The position numbers and the translations under genes were made by a program. A DNA stretch of 64,000 nucleotides from Bactrocera neohumeralis (lineage: Eukaryota; Arthropoda; Insecta; Diptera; Tephritidae). The notes below the pieces were generated by a model. It ran no database searches, was not told the origin of the DNA, and was given only the letters and a program-made list of their open reading frames with translations. Location of the stretch: the NCBI RefSeq assembly GCF_024586455.1, contig NC_065919.1:17292017-17356016 (forward strand), in the 5' to 3' direction. Numbering within the stretch: the stretch's first letter is position 1; the number at the start of each line of letters is the position of its first letter. Positions 21,403 through 31,198 of the stretch are shown in pieces.

Positions 21403-22820
21403 TGACAAGCTGACCGACAGGGGTAATGCTCGAAAATGCTACAAAAAAATGCGGCGACTAATAGAAGGTTTCAAGGCCGGAGCATACTCTTGTAGAATAC
21501 CCATAGGTGATGTAGTAATCGATGCCCGGAGAATATTCAAATTTTAGAGGGAATTTTTCTTCAGCCAGCTGAATGTCAGTGAAATCATAACACCAGGATA
21601 TCGTTGACGATGGAGCATACGTTTCATTGCTCGACCATGAAGAAGTTCGAACAGCAATTACCCGTCTGAAGAACAACAAAGCGACGGTGGCCGATGGATA
21701 ACCGGCTGAGCTATTCAAATACGGCGGCGAATAACTAAAAAGGAGCATCAGCTTCTTTGTAGAATATAGTAGTACAAAAGCTTGCGTGACGTTTGGAATT
21801 TAAGAGTGCTCTGCCCAATCCACAAAAAGGAGACCTCACAATCTGGGGTTTTATCGAGCGTATTGTGCGAAAGATTAAAGCCTGACATCAATAAACTGAT
21901 TGGATCTTATTAGTGAGACTTTAGGTCTGGGAAATCAACCATGTACCAAATCATGGAAAAGTCCCTTGTAAAGAAGATCGACACACAACACGTCTTCGTT
22001 GAATTTAAAGCTGCATTTGATAGCACGAAAAGGAGCTGCGTCTTTGCCGCGATGTCTGAGCTTGGTATCCCCGCAAAACTAATATGGCTGTGTAAACTGA
22101 CATTGAGTAATATCAACAGCTCCGTCAGTAGATGGTAGATAATTTCGGCTATTTTGAAACCAGTATCAATACCAAAACAATGTCAGCATCGAAATCGAAC
22201 GCAGAATAACTCTTGCCAATAGGTGCTACTTCAGACTGAATAAGCAATTGAGAAGTAAAGCCCGCTCTCGACGAACAAAGACCAAACTCTACAAGTCACT
22301 CATTATTCCCGTTTAACAACACTTACCGATCCAAACGGGGTTAGATCGCCGAAAAAACAGCCCTTGGTCGGATGAAATCCGAGTCAATTCCAGTGCGTAG
22401 AACCGGCTGTTATGGGAATTGTTTCCCGTCCTGCTAGGTGGTTTAGAGGCATGGACGATGGCAACGTGTGATGAGTCGATGTCACGATTTTTCGAGAGAA
22501 TGGTTCTGCGATAGATTTACGGTCCTTTGCGCGTTGGCCACGGCGAATATCGTCTTCCATGGAACGATGAACTGTGCTAGTTATACGACGACATTGGCAT
22601 AGTTCAGTGAATTAAGAGACAACGGTTACGCTGTGTAGGTCCGTATAGACGAAAACACTCCTGCTCTGAGAGTATTCGAGGCAGTACCCGACGATGGAAG
22701 CAGAGGAAGAGGAAAGATCAGGTGAAGAAGAACTTGGCTGTCCTTGGTATCTCGAATTGGCGGCAAATTTCTAAAAGAAGAAACGTTTGGCGCGCTGTTC
22801 TAAGAGAAGAAGAAAGATGA
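21403..22820 (+). mobile_element. RTE retrotransposon copy 2, interrupted
   Basis: Plus strand. Begins in the linker before RT (GNARKCY-type sequence near 21430, matching the left half of copy 6), continues through EVRTAITRLKNNKAT and AELFKYGGE (21640-21735) and an early RT part with KAAFDSTKRSCVFAAMSELGIPAKLIWL (about 22007-22090). It then jumps from NINSSVS (about 22130) to VDNFGYFETSINT and ITLANRCYF, which removes motif B and YADD. A 110-base foreign piece sits at 22313-22423. The end has RWLRC-like and DAVP-like segments and an AAGAGAAGAAGAAAG tail. Many stops; inactive. Confidence 0.85.
22313..22423 (+). mobile_element. 110-base insertion in RTE copy 2 with likely target duplication
   Basis: In the other RTE copies ATTCCCGTCCTGCTATATGG is continuous. 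Here ATTCCCGT is followed by TTAACAACACTTACCGATCC...GGCTGTTATGGGAATTG and then TTTCCCGTCCTGC. TCCCGT is present on both sides, which looks like a short target-site duplication. Its right end matches the reverse complement of the end of the 18.05-kb element. Probably a short non-autonomous retroelement, 5'-truncated. Confidence 0.6.
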
Positions 22821-22849
22821 TTACAATCAAGCCCAGTTTATTGTCTAAG

Positions 22850-23090
22850 CCAACGCTACAATCTCCGAGTGTATTGTTCAGGTCGGACCACTTTCAGACA
22901 TAGTTGTCATACAAAAAGACCGATCCAACTCAAGTCGTTGTACGGAAGAATTTTCTATTTGACGAGATATCGTCATGACATTTCTCATTGATTATTGCCC
23001 GGGGCAGCGCTAAAATCTTCGGATATCTTGTTTCGATCGGATCACTAAAGCATATAGCTGCCATACAAACTAATCCACACACGTCCTTCA
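22850..23090 (+). repeat. Partial copy of dispersed repeat 1
   Basis: Contains ATATAGCTGCCATACAAACT (23050-23070), a GATCGGATCACTA block and a TTTGACGAGATATCGTCA block in the order seen in the 155-bp modules of the 8.24-kb copy. Both ends are missing. Confidence 0.7.
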
Positions 23091-24429
23091 AACATCAAAA
23101 ACAATATGACGACCTCTTTTTCTTATCAACAGTGTATTTCCACCTATGCTAAAATAAGTAAAGGCAGCAGTATGCTGTCACCTAAGCAATAAGCTTGTAT
23201 CTTCTTTAAATATTATTAGGTTTTTGTTTTAATCTGCCATTTGTTGTTCCAGCTAATCTGCGCCTTGGCAGAAGTTTACACTTTTATTTGATTTCGTATT
23301 TTTCATGTCAAAACTTTGCTGAGCAGATAGCACCTCAAGTAACTGGTGGCAGCGCCCACTGCTACCAGCTGCCAGCTACTACAATTACGTAAGTGGGAGT
23401 GTGTGTGTCTACATTTAAGTCGGCTGTGGCGGCCCGCAGGCGGCCACACTTAAGCGCGTTGCTGAGTTCAGATTGTTTTTGCTGCAAGTAAAGCTGTAGC
23501 TGGAGGAAGGGAAGAAGAGTGATGGCAAATCTTACCACTTGAAAGCAGCCTTTGAACATGCTACTTGTTGTTGCTATTATATTTTGCTTTATTCAGCGCG
23601 CATTGAGTCGTCGCTAACGGCAGGCAATTTGTTGTGCGTACGCTTTGAAGATATTTTGAAGCGCCACATGCATATGTTGACAAATGTTTAAGTGGCAGTG
23701 GGTGTGTGTGTGTGTGTGTGTGTGACATCTCTCAAAGTGCACTCAAGCTGTGACGTATACATATACACACAAACACACATAAAAGTAAGTTAAAGTACGT
23801 CCATATGCTTGTATATTGTTTAAAACATCGCCTCGAGCCTTAAGAGTGGGCTGATAACAAATGCCACACGTTGCAACCATAAAATAGGCGAGCGACTAAA
23901 GAGAGATATATAAGTGTAGAAGAAGCACGCAAAAAATACGGAGAACAATAAAGCGACGCCGAAGCCGCACAAGTGGCGAAATAACTCAAAACAGATGAAG
24001 CAGCTGGAAAAGCAGCGGTAGCAACAGCCCCACAACAGTCCCACAATCACCGCCCGCACCATCAACCGATCTAGCAGCAGAAGCGCAGGAGCTTGCCATA
24101 GCGCCGCTTGGAGACAAAAAACTTTCTTAATTTCCGTTGCTTGCTCAACTCAAGCTCGCCTGCCACTTTGTGCGACACTGTAGGCGCTTCATGCCACAAA
24201 ATGTGGTCGCTTAAGCAACAGCGGCACAAAAATCTCGAATAAGTTTTTATTCTTAAATGTTTGCAGTGATTTTGCTGCTTTATACCCGCGCTTTCTTCGC
24301 TTAAAGGATTGCTGAAACATTCGAGAGGTAGAAAAAACCAAAAAAAATATATATACATATATATATAAGCCCATAAAGAAATAAAGTTAAATGACATTTC
24401 TTTAAATATATCAATTAAACTTGGTGAGA
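23091..24429. other. Single-copy-like island with (GT)n
   Basis: GC-richer stretch with GGCGGCCCGCAGGCGGCC near 23425, a (GT)n run at 23702-23724, and GCAGCGGTAGCAACAGCC near 24015. Open frames on the minus strand near 23820-24400 are rich in Phe, Leu and Cys and look like translations of purine-rich DNA, not proteins. Confidence 0.5.
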
Positions 24430-25140
24430 ATCAGTGAGAAGCAGATGGAGCACTGAAAGCTAACACAGGAACATCTCGAAGAACCACTGAAAAGAGCCAC
24501 TTAGAAACATTGAAGAACTAGGAACCAGTGAGAACCGGAGAGAAATGGGGAGAACCTATGACAACCATTGAGAATCACTAAGAACCAAAAAAGAGCCTTT
24601 GAGAACAAGTGAAAACTAGGGAGAATTAGTGAGATTTATGTGATTATTAATTAGGCAGATCAAACAAGAAGCTGGGAGAGCCACAAAGAATTAATGAGAA
24701 CCAGTCAGAACTACTGAGAATCAGGGATCCTCAAGAAGACCCAGTAAGTAACAGAAAGTTCCAAGAACTGCCATATAGAATCAGTGAAAAACATTGGAAA
24801 CCAAGAGGCACTAGTGAGTATCACAAAAAACCTGGGAGAGGTAGGGAGGATAACCACAACTTAAGACAACAATGAGTATCTAAGAAAACCTGGGATAGGT
24901 GTGAAAAAAAGCACTAAGAACTTAAAACAACTAGCAAGTACCAGAAATAGCCACAGAGAAGCACTAAAATCCAAAGAGTTCTAGTGAGAACCAGAAAGAA
25001 CTAAGGATATCTACTGATAGTTAGTGAGTACCAGAGAGAATCAGACAAAGCCGCTGAAAACCAAAGAGAACCAGAGAGAACCAAGGAGAGCCGTTGAGAG
25101 GCAGAGAGAACCACTGAAAACACGGGCGATCCATGAGAAC
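24430..25140 (+). repeat. Degenerate minisatellite of GAGAACCAGT-type units
   Basis: For about 700 bases the sequence consists of imperfect copies of a short purine-rich unit, roughly GAGAACCAGT or GAGAACCACT, in runs such as CAGTGAGAACCGGAGAGAA and CCAAAGAGAACCAGAGAGAACC. Units of about 9-13 bases and compound units near 24-27 bases alternate without strict period. GC skew is strong: the plus strand is poor in T. A related array occurs at 59.88-60.50 kb. No coding sense. Confidence 0.85.
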
Positions 25141-25479
25141 CATTCATAAACTGGGAGATTTGAGGAGGAACACTAAAACCAGTGTCTTCCGAAAAGTTCT
25201 GACATCTGTAACTCGATGTGATTAAGTTCTTTCGCCGGCTTATTAGTACGACTCTTGGCACTTGACACTAAAATTGAAACATCTCTTCTCTGAGATTGGG
25301 GCGTTGTTTACTCAAAAAGGACTTATTTGGCGGCCTGATCTCAATACTTTCTACATATTCATCTAAAGTGTTTGAATTGCCAGTTAATATAAAAAGATTT
25401 TGTTATGTTGTTACGTCTCAGGATAAGCCTCTTCCTGAGGTCAATTATCCTTTACAATGTCGGCAATAACAACTATTCC
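25141..25479. other. Spacer, no recognised feature
   Basis: Nothing supported in either strand between the minisatellite and the next mariner fragment. Confidence 0.4.
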
Positions 25480-26110
25480 TGCTTCAGGATCTTAATTTGG
25501 TTCTACGCCTTAAGAGCCGCTTTGTAAATGTCAAAATGTGCCTGATATGGATCTGAACTTCAACAGGGAAAGTTGCTTCAATTTTGACACTGTAGTCCCA
25601 CGTACTCTCTCTTAGCAAGCTCTTTTGGAAATAAGTTGCTTGTTTTGCAATAGAAAATTCAAGTTTCTCTTGAGGCAAAATCTTTCGCCATAGGCAGGAG
25701 TAAATCGTAATATATGGTGCTAGGTCCGAACTATATAGCTGTATGCATTGCAACATCCTAACCATCATCGAAATTCTAAAGATCACTATTGACGTGTACG
25801 GCCTGGCATTGTTCTGATGGAACTCCACTTTTCAAACGGCCACATTGTTAATATGTCCGAATAAAGAGTTTGATCGTAGGGGAGCGGATTAGAGTAAATT
25901 AATCCTTGCAAATCTTGCCAAACACGTGGAAACGTCTTCTTATGCGTAATCCCGCCTTGGCTCCTTTGTTTCGGCTCACCATTTTCTCTGGAAGTTGTCG
26001 TCACCGACCCGCTTTTCATTACCAGTAATCGGGTTTATAAATATGATATGTACTTATTTTGTTACGATTCGTAGGTGGAAAATCGGTCCATGAGGTTTTT
26101 TTGCATGAAG
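25480..26110 (-). mobile_element. Mariner transposase catalytic region, with Asp-to-Asn change
   Basis: Minus strand. It reads NLMDRFST (about 26095), NEKRVGDDN (in place of DEKWVTYDN), WREPKQRSQGGITHKKTFPRVW, LPYDQTLYSDI, EFHQNNARPYTS (25815-25785), LYSSDLAPY and LPQEKLEF. This is the DD34D catalytic core of a mariner of the mauritiana/mellifera type. The first Asp of DEKW is Asn (NEKR) and the second, in HQDN, is Asn (codon at 25811-25813). Frame is kept for long parts, so decay is moderate. Neither terminal repeat is visible. Confidence 0.8.
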
Positions 26111-26229
26111 CATCGAGTTTCTTTCCGCATCCAGTCTTATTTAAATTGGTCCAGTCAGTTTTTTGTGCAATATGTGGTTCCTTGGAAATCGAAATACTGC
26201 TTGCATGATTTTTCGTACGAAACGATTTC

Positions 26230-26620
26230 TATTATTATACCTTATAGAGAGTATACTACAATATATAGCAGACATACAAATCGAACAGATCGAACTCAAG
26301 TCCTTGCATGGAAATTTCTTTTATTTGGGAAGGTATCGTCCCCAAAGTTCGTACAGATTATTATCGGAAGCATCGCTACAATCTCTGAGGGAATTGTATA
26401 GATCGGCAGACTATAGCATATAGCTGCCATACAAACTGAGCGATCGGACTTAAATCTTATATGGAAAGCTTTTTTATTTGACAAAGTATTGTCACGAAAT
26501 TTGTTACAGATTATTGTCCGAGACATCTTTAAAATTTCCAAGAAATTTGTTCAGATCGGAGCCTTTTTGTATATAGCTGCTATATAAACTGGCCGATTTT
26601 TGTGAATTTTTTTTCAATTT
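26230..26620 (+). repeat. Partial copy of dispersed repeat 1, two modules
   Basis: Two modules of the TGCCATACAAACTGAGCGATCGGA type with TTTATTTG-AAAGTAT-GTCACGAAATTTG blocks and CTATAGCATATAGCTGCC. Begins at TATACCTTATAGAGAGTATA. The 3' hairpin is absent. Confidence 0.75.
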
Positions 26621-28245
26621 TGGCAACAAAAATATTATAATGTCATGCTTATTGGTTGTGCAAGACCTTATTACCACCTTACTCCATTTTATTTGGTTTC
26701 TTACTCAGCGGAACAATTTCAGCAGCGAACTTCGCTTGCGGCACGAATATTTTGCTATGACATGCTGTCATTAAAATGCATGCCACATACGTACAAACGC
26801 TTCGTACGAACGTATATACTCGTATCGTATACGATATGCTTGCATGAAAGTATACACCGTTATTTGCCTTGGCACTGCATCATTGTGACGCGTGAAAGTT
26901 TTTAATTTTATCAGCATTCGCTGTGAGATAACTTTCTGCTGCTAGTGTGTGCTGGCAGCACATAAAATTTCGTCGTTCGTAAAAATTATGTACACACTAC
27001 GTAAAAGACGCATTAAGAATCAACGCTGAAGTGTTATGACTACAAGCGACCCTGCCGCACACATATACACATAGACACGAACACACTCAGATCGCGCTCA
27101 GACGCATGGTCGGCGCCACATTTGGCTACCCTACCACAGCAATTGGTCAGAACGCGTACGCTTGCCTCATTGCCACTGCCCGGCAAGAGTAATCGTAAAA
27201 CTCGCTCTTAAAGCTTACCCCTTACGACGCCGCCAAATAAATTGTATGTGTGTGGGAACCGCTTAATCTTGCGGCATTCAAGCGAGCAGCGACAGTAACA
27301 TTCTTGATTTGCCGCTCGTATGGCGTAAGCCGCTATTCATTGCTGTTGTTGCTGTTGTTATTTGTCCGCTAATGTAATTGCCATTGTTGCGGGAGTAACT
27401 GTCAATATGATGACCGACGGAGCATGGCCAACAAAAACACACGCACTTACACACACAGCGGCTCACACTCAGCCACTAGCTTGGCCATTCAGTGTGCCAC
27501 AATTCAATTCCATTGGCACTATTGCAATGTTGCATGCCACAAAGTAGCAGCGCATGCAATTGACAACATTTCACAAAATCATTTTATTCTGTTGTTATTG
27601 TTGTGGTTGTTGTGTGACTGTTTTGTCGATTGTCGTTGACTTTTCATGCAGAAAGTTCAATTGTAATTGTTGTTGGATTTGCCGTTTTGACGCTTAAACC
27701 GTTAGCCAGTTTATGTAGTGGCAGCAAATCAAGCTGTTGGCAAGTGCTTATGCTATTGTTGGCAATTGATCGACCATTAAAATGTGTGATTGTGTCTGTG
27801 TTTCAGTTATTGCGGCTATGGGAAGAAGCTGTTCTCTTTCTCTTTCTCTTCCTCTTCGTCTTTTTCTTTTCGAACACTATCAAAGTGGACAATGTTTAAA
27901 ATAGCGGGCTCATAATTCAACCTCGGGGAGTTGAGATCAGTTTCAACTCTCTTGCCAGGACTAACGTCCAATCCTTGGTTATTTTATCTTCCGTCGGACA
28001 GTGTATAAAGAGTCCAGTTTCAAGTCACTTGTCGAGTACACATAATGCCCAATTCTTGATCATTTCTCTTGCCGAGTCTAAAGCCCAATTCTTCATAATT
28101 TCATCTTCCATTGGTAGTTTCAAAATAGACAGTGTAAAAATAAGTGGGATCATAAAAGCATGAAAGCTTTCAAGGCCATCGATTTGTATATAAAAAGAGA
28201 GGACCTCGAATTGAATTTTCAATACACGCAGTTTTTTTCTATATT
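26621..28245. other. Single-copy-like island
   Basis: Long stretch without transposon similarity. GC-rich patch at 27090-27240; GCTGTTGTTGCTGTTGTTATT at 27338-27362; a pyrimidine run (CTCTTTCTCTTTCTCTTCCTC) at 27832-27870; short local repeats of CCAATTCTTnATnATTTC near 28045-28105. No gene can be supported. Likely intron or regulatory DNA. Confidence 0.5.
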
Positions 28246-28248
28246 TTG

Positions 28249-28925
28249 TTAGGTTATCTTAATCTGGTAGGCCAATAAGGCACGTATTGACCAGTTTGGT
28301 CTTTTGCGAAACCAGATGGTGTTTAGTTACTAAGTCCAAGAAGAGTAGTTTAACAGACTATCGATACCCCTCCAGTGTATCATACCGTGGGGACCCCAGA
28401 TACTTACAGCGTGGTCTTGCCAATGCGGGATTAGTGCACAAGCGATGGTACATTGTTTCCCTGGTGCCCAGCTCTAGACATTTCCGGCAGTTTTGTCGTT
28501 CTGTCAGCTCCATCCTGCGTGTGTTTCCACCTGTTAGTATTCCCATCATGTTCCTACAGTCTTCTTTATCGAGTGCCAATAAGAATTTTGTGTATTTCCA
28601 TTCTACCGTTTTGCACATGACTATTTTCTTTACCATGCTTGTGGCCTGGAACTCAGTGGAAGTGAAGATGCTTGCTTCTGGCGACACTTTCCACTGCCGC
28701 CCAACCTTGATTGCTGCTTGGCTGTCTACGTAGATGTTGAATCTAGAACTTCCTCCGCGTGCATTTGAGGCCAGCTCCGCGGTTTTCGCAATAACAAAGA
28801 CGTCAGTTTGAAATAAACTGCAGTGGTTCGACAACTTAAAAGGTTGCCTGATGCATAACGCTGGACAGTACATTCCCGCCCCAACTCCTTCGTCTATTTT
28901 CGAGCCATCATACAGATGTTTGGTA
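28249..28925 (-). mobile_element. LINE RNase H and C-terminal domain, 3' half of an interrupted copy
   Basis: Minus strand, right to left. YDGSKIDEGVGAGMYCPAL (about 28912-28856) starts RNase H. It continues FKLSNHCSLFQTD, IYVDSQAAIKV, a damaged part, LLALDKEDCRNMMGILTGGN, RQNCRKCLELGTRETMYHRLC and PRYDTLEGY. Catalytic Asp residues of YDGSK and VDSQ are visible; Glu of FQAE is Asp here. The GHSGI-GN block is altered to VKKIVM-type sequence. The frame is open for 171 codons. The left end is TTAGGTTA then AATCTGGTAGGCCAATAAGGCACG, shared with the 4.07- and 41.15-kb copies. It joins RTE copy 3 at about 28926. Confidence 0.85.
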
Positions 28926-29757
28926 GTGCAAAAGAACAGCTGGTATGACGAGGAGTGTCGTCTCGTAGCGGAGAGAAAACAGGCTGCCTACCTCGCAATG
29001 TTACGATCGACCACACAAAGAAATGGGTCTGGCAGTGAACGAGGGCAAGACGAAATATCTCCTGTCATCAAACAAACAGTCGTCGCACTCGCGACTTGGC
29101 AGTCACGTCACTGTTGACAGTTATAACTTTGAAGTTGTAGATAATTTCGTCTATCTTGGAACCAGCGTAAACACCACCAACAATGTCAGCCTAGAAATCC
29201 AACGCAGGATAACTCTTGCCAACAGGTGCTACTTCGGACTGAGTAGGCATTGAGAAGCAAAGTCCTCTCTCGACAAACAAAAACCAAACTCTATAAGTCA
29301 CTCATAATTCCCGTCCTGCTAAATGGTGCTTGGACGATGTCAACAACTGATGAGTCGACGTTGCGAGTTTTCGAGAGAAAAGTTCTGCGAAAGATTTATG
29401 GTCCTTTGCGCGTTGGCCAAGGCGAATATCGCATTCGATGGAACGATGAGCTGTACGAGATAATCGACGACATCGACATAGTTCAGCGAATTAAAAGACA
29501 GCGGCTCCGCTGGCTAGGTCATGTTGTCCGAATGGACGAAAACACTCCAGCTCTGAAAGTATTCGACGCTGTACCCGCCGGGGAAGCAGAGGAAGAGGAA
29601 GACCTCCACTCCGTTGGAAGGATCAGGTGGAGAAGGACCTGGCTTCGCTTGGAATATCCAATTGGCGCCACGTAGCGAAAAGAAGAAACGACTGACGCGC
29701 TGTTGTTAACTCGGCTATAATCGCGTAAGCGGTGTCTACGCCAATTAAGAAGGAGAT
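28926..29757 (+). mobile_element. RTE copy 3, nested inside the LINE
   Basis: Starts SWYDEECRLVAERKQAAYLAMLRSTTQR (28940-29020), the region upstream of RT, and jumps directly to MGLAVNEGKTKYLLSS (29023). The whole palm, including motif A, motif B and YADD, is deleted. It then continues cleanly with VDSYNFEVVDNFVYLGTSVNT, RRITLANRCYFGLSR, KTKLYKSLIIPVLL, FERKVLRKIYGPLRV, YRIRWNDELYE and RWLGHVVRMDEN to about 29675. One frame change lies near 29250. It ends CCAATTAAGAAGGAG. The 3' part has few lesions, so it is one of the younger copies. Confidence 0.9.
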
Positions 29758-30235
29758 ATAGATGTTTAGAGTGTTGCACATAGCTAACATACCTTACGCC
29801 AGCGATCTTTTTCTATGTTTACTTTGAATCTTCTTTCCCAGTTGAAAAGTATGCCCAGAGATTCTATATGTAAATTCTCCTGCAGCCAGTAGTCGTCTCA
29901 CCGATTATGCTGCGCAGTTATCAGCGAAGTGGTCAATAGGTGACCAGTTCATGAGCCGCTATTGGAGTTGTTCTTAGAGTTCCTGTTCTGCACAGCGCAG
30001 CGAGGCTCTGAACTCTTTCCATTGGCTTCCGGTAGGTTGATTTTCGTACGTCTGTTTCACCATACTACTGCACCGCAGAGCAGAATTGGTCTTACAATAG
30101 CTGTGTAGCATCAGTGCATGGGAGGGCTTTTTTGTTAAGTCATAGGCCTGATTGTATTTATTGAAGCAATGTCTAATTTGCTCAAAGCTAGTCAAGGAGC
30201 GTCTGCTCGCACTAGAAATATTCTGCTCCATTGCT
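29758..30235 (-). mobile_element. LINE RT thumb region, 5' half of the interrupted copy
   Basis: Minus strand. At about 30085-30060 VRPILLCGAVVW matches the VRPILLYGAVVWW motif near the end of I/LOA/R1-type RT. Left of it PIDHFADNCAA (about 29950-29915) and SVRRLLAAGEFTYRISGHTFQLG match the connection to RNase H. The next part of that protein, RNase H, resumes at 28925 on the other side of RTE copy 3. So 30235-29758 and 28925-28249 are one LINE split by the RTE. Confidence 0.75.
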
Positions 30236-30485
30236 TACACTTTGCACGACTGAGGCTGAAACATCTCGGTAAATCTTCGGCAAACCAGAATACATAGCCG
30301 ATACTGACATTAGCCGTCTTAACGAATTTGTGACAGGCTGAAGACTTTGTCGATGTACGGTATTAGGTCTTATGATCCAGTATATCGATAAGAGTTTTTA
30401 GGAGTTTTTTACCACAACGGATCGGCGTTCCAAGCTGTCTAAGTGAGTTCTGTGTTGGTATCGACCTCATAACATAACCTATCTA
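30236..30485 (+). mobile_element. LINE 3'-terminal piece
   Basis: HFARLRLKHLG-type segment (near 30240-30275), then TDISRLNEF and a GATCGGCGTTCCAAGCTGTCTAAGTGAG block that aligns well with 56180-56215 of the 55.85-kb copy. It ends ATAACATAACCTA, a decayed form of that copy's AACCTAACCTAACC end. Only the last about 250 bases of the element remain. Tail-on-opposite orientation to the LINE immediately left. Confidence 0.75.
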
Positions 30486-30936
30486 ATTGTTTCCAAATAA
30501 TAATTAACAATAACCAAACAAGTAAACAAGGAGTTCTATCCTAATCAGCATCATGGAAAGACGGTAGTAAACATTTTCCGCAATCCTTTTGAATACTAAT
30601 GGTCTTGCGATTGTGGTAGCGTAGTTTTTGGAGTTCGAAATCTAAATTTACAGGCACAATTTGAAGTAGACAACTTGTTTCTTTCATAACTGGCGAGTGA
30701 GAGCTAGACTGGGGTTGTTTTCTAGAAATCTTGAGGCTGTTTTTGAATCTTTGATAAAAAAAAGGTCTTGAATTTTGATAAAAAAAAATAAATTTTGTGT
30801 TACTTAAATTTGGGTAGAGAAAATAGAGTTGTCCCTCCGTTCCTATTTTTCGTCAGAGTTTCTAAAGAACAACGAAAAATGCACTATATTAAAGGCATTG
30901 GTTTTTGTTGGATGAGTAGAGTATTGAAATAATATC
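30486..30936. other. Spacer, no recognised feature
   Basis: AT-rich with A and T tracts near 30765-30790. No similarity seen. Confidence 0.4.
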
Positions 30937-31198
30937 GAGCACCTTACATAGTGTTGCCAATGGTTTTAAGAATCTATTAGCTATGGCTGCTGCCACCGAA
31001 GTGGATTTAAAGGAAGCTGTTACCATCAAGGATGTTCATCAAGGTCTCCAGCAAGTTTGTTGCTGCTGCTGCTGCCTTTGCTCCAGCTGCTGATGCTGGT
31101 GCTGCTGCCGAAGAGAAGGAAGAAGCCAAAAAGGAGAAGCCGGAGTCGGAGTCGGAGTCCGAGGCAGACGCCGATATGGGTTTCGGTATCTTCGACTA
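30937..31198 (+). pseudogene. RpLP0: Processed pseudogene, C-terminal end of ribosomal protein LP0
   Basis: Plus strand reads ANGFKNLLAMAAATEVDLKEAVTIK (30955-31030) and, after a one-base shift near 31040-31055, KFVAAAAAFAPAADAGAAAEEK..., ESESES and the terminal MGFGIFD before a TAA at 31196-31198. LP0 is the P0 stalk protein of the large ribosomal subunit; its C-terminus binds elongation factors and ends in the shared P-protein motif MGFGLFD. ANGFKNLLAIAA-TEV is specific to P0 rather than P1 or P2. The fragment covers only about the last 85 residues, has no intron, begins abruptly and has a frameshift, so it is a 5'-truncated retrocopy. No poly(A) is visible after the stop. Confidence 0.85.

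Noticed and set aside
23820..24400. Hydrophobic minus-strand frames resembling membrane proteins
   Set aside because: They are translations of purine-rich plus-strand DNA and overlap in two frames; no family signature.
30985..31198. A functional small acidic ribosomal protein gene (P1 or P2)
   Set aside because: The upstream ANGFKNLLA segment is specific to P0, the frame is shifted, and there is no start or promoter.
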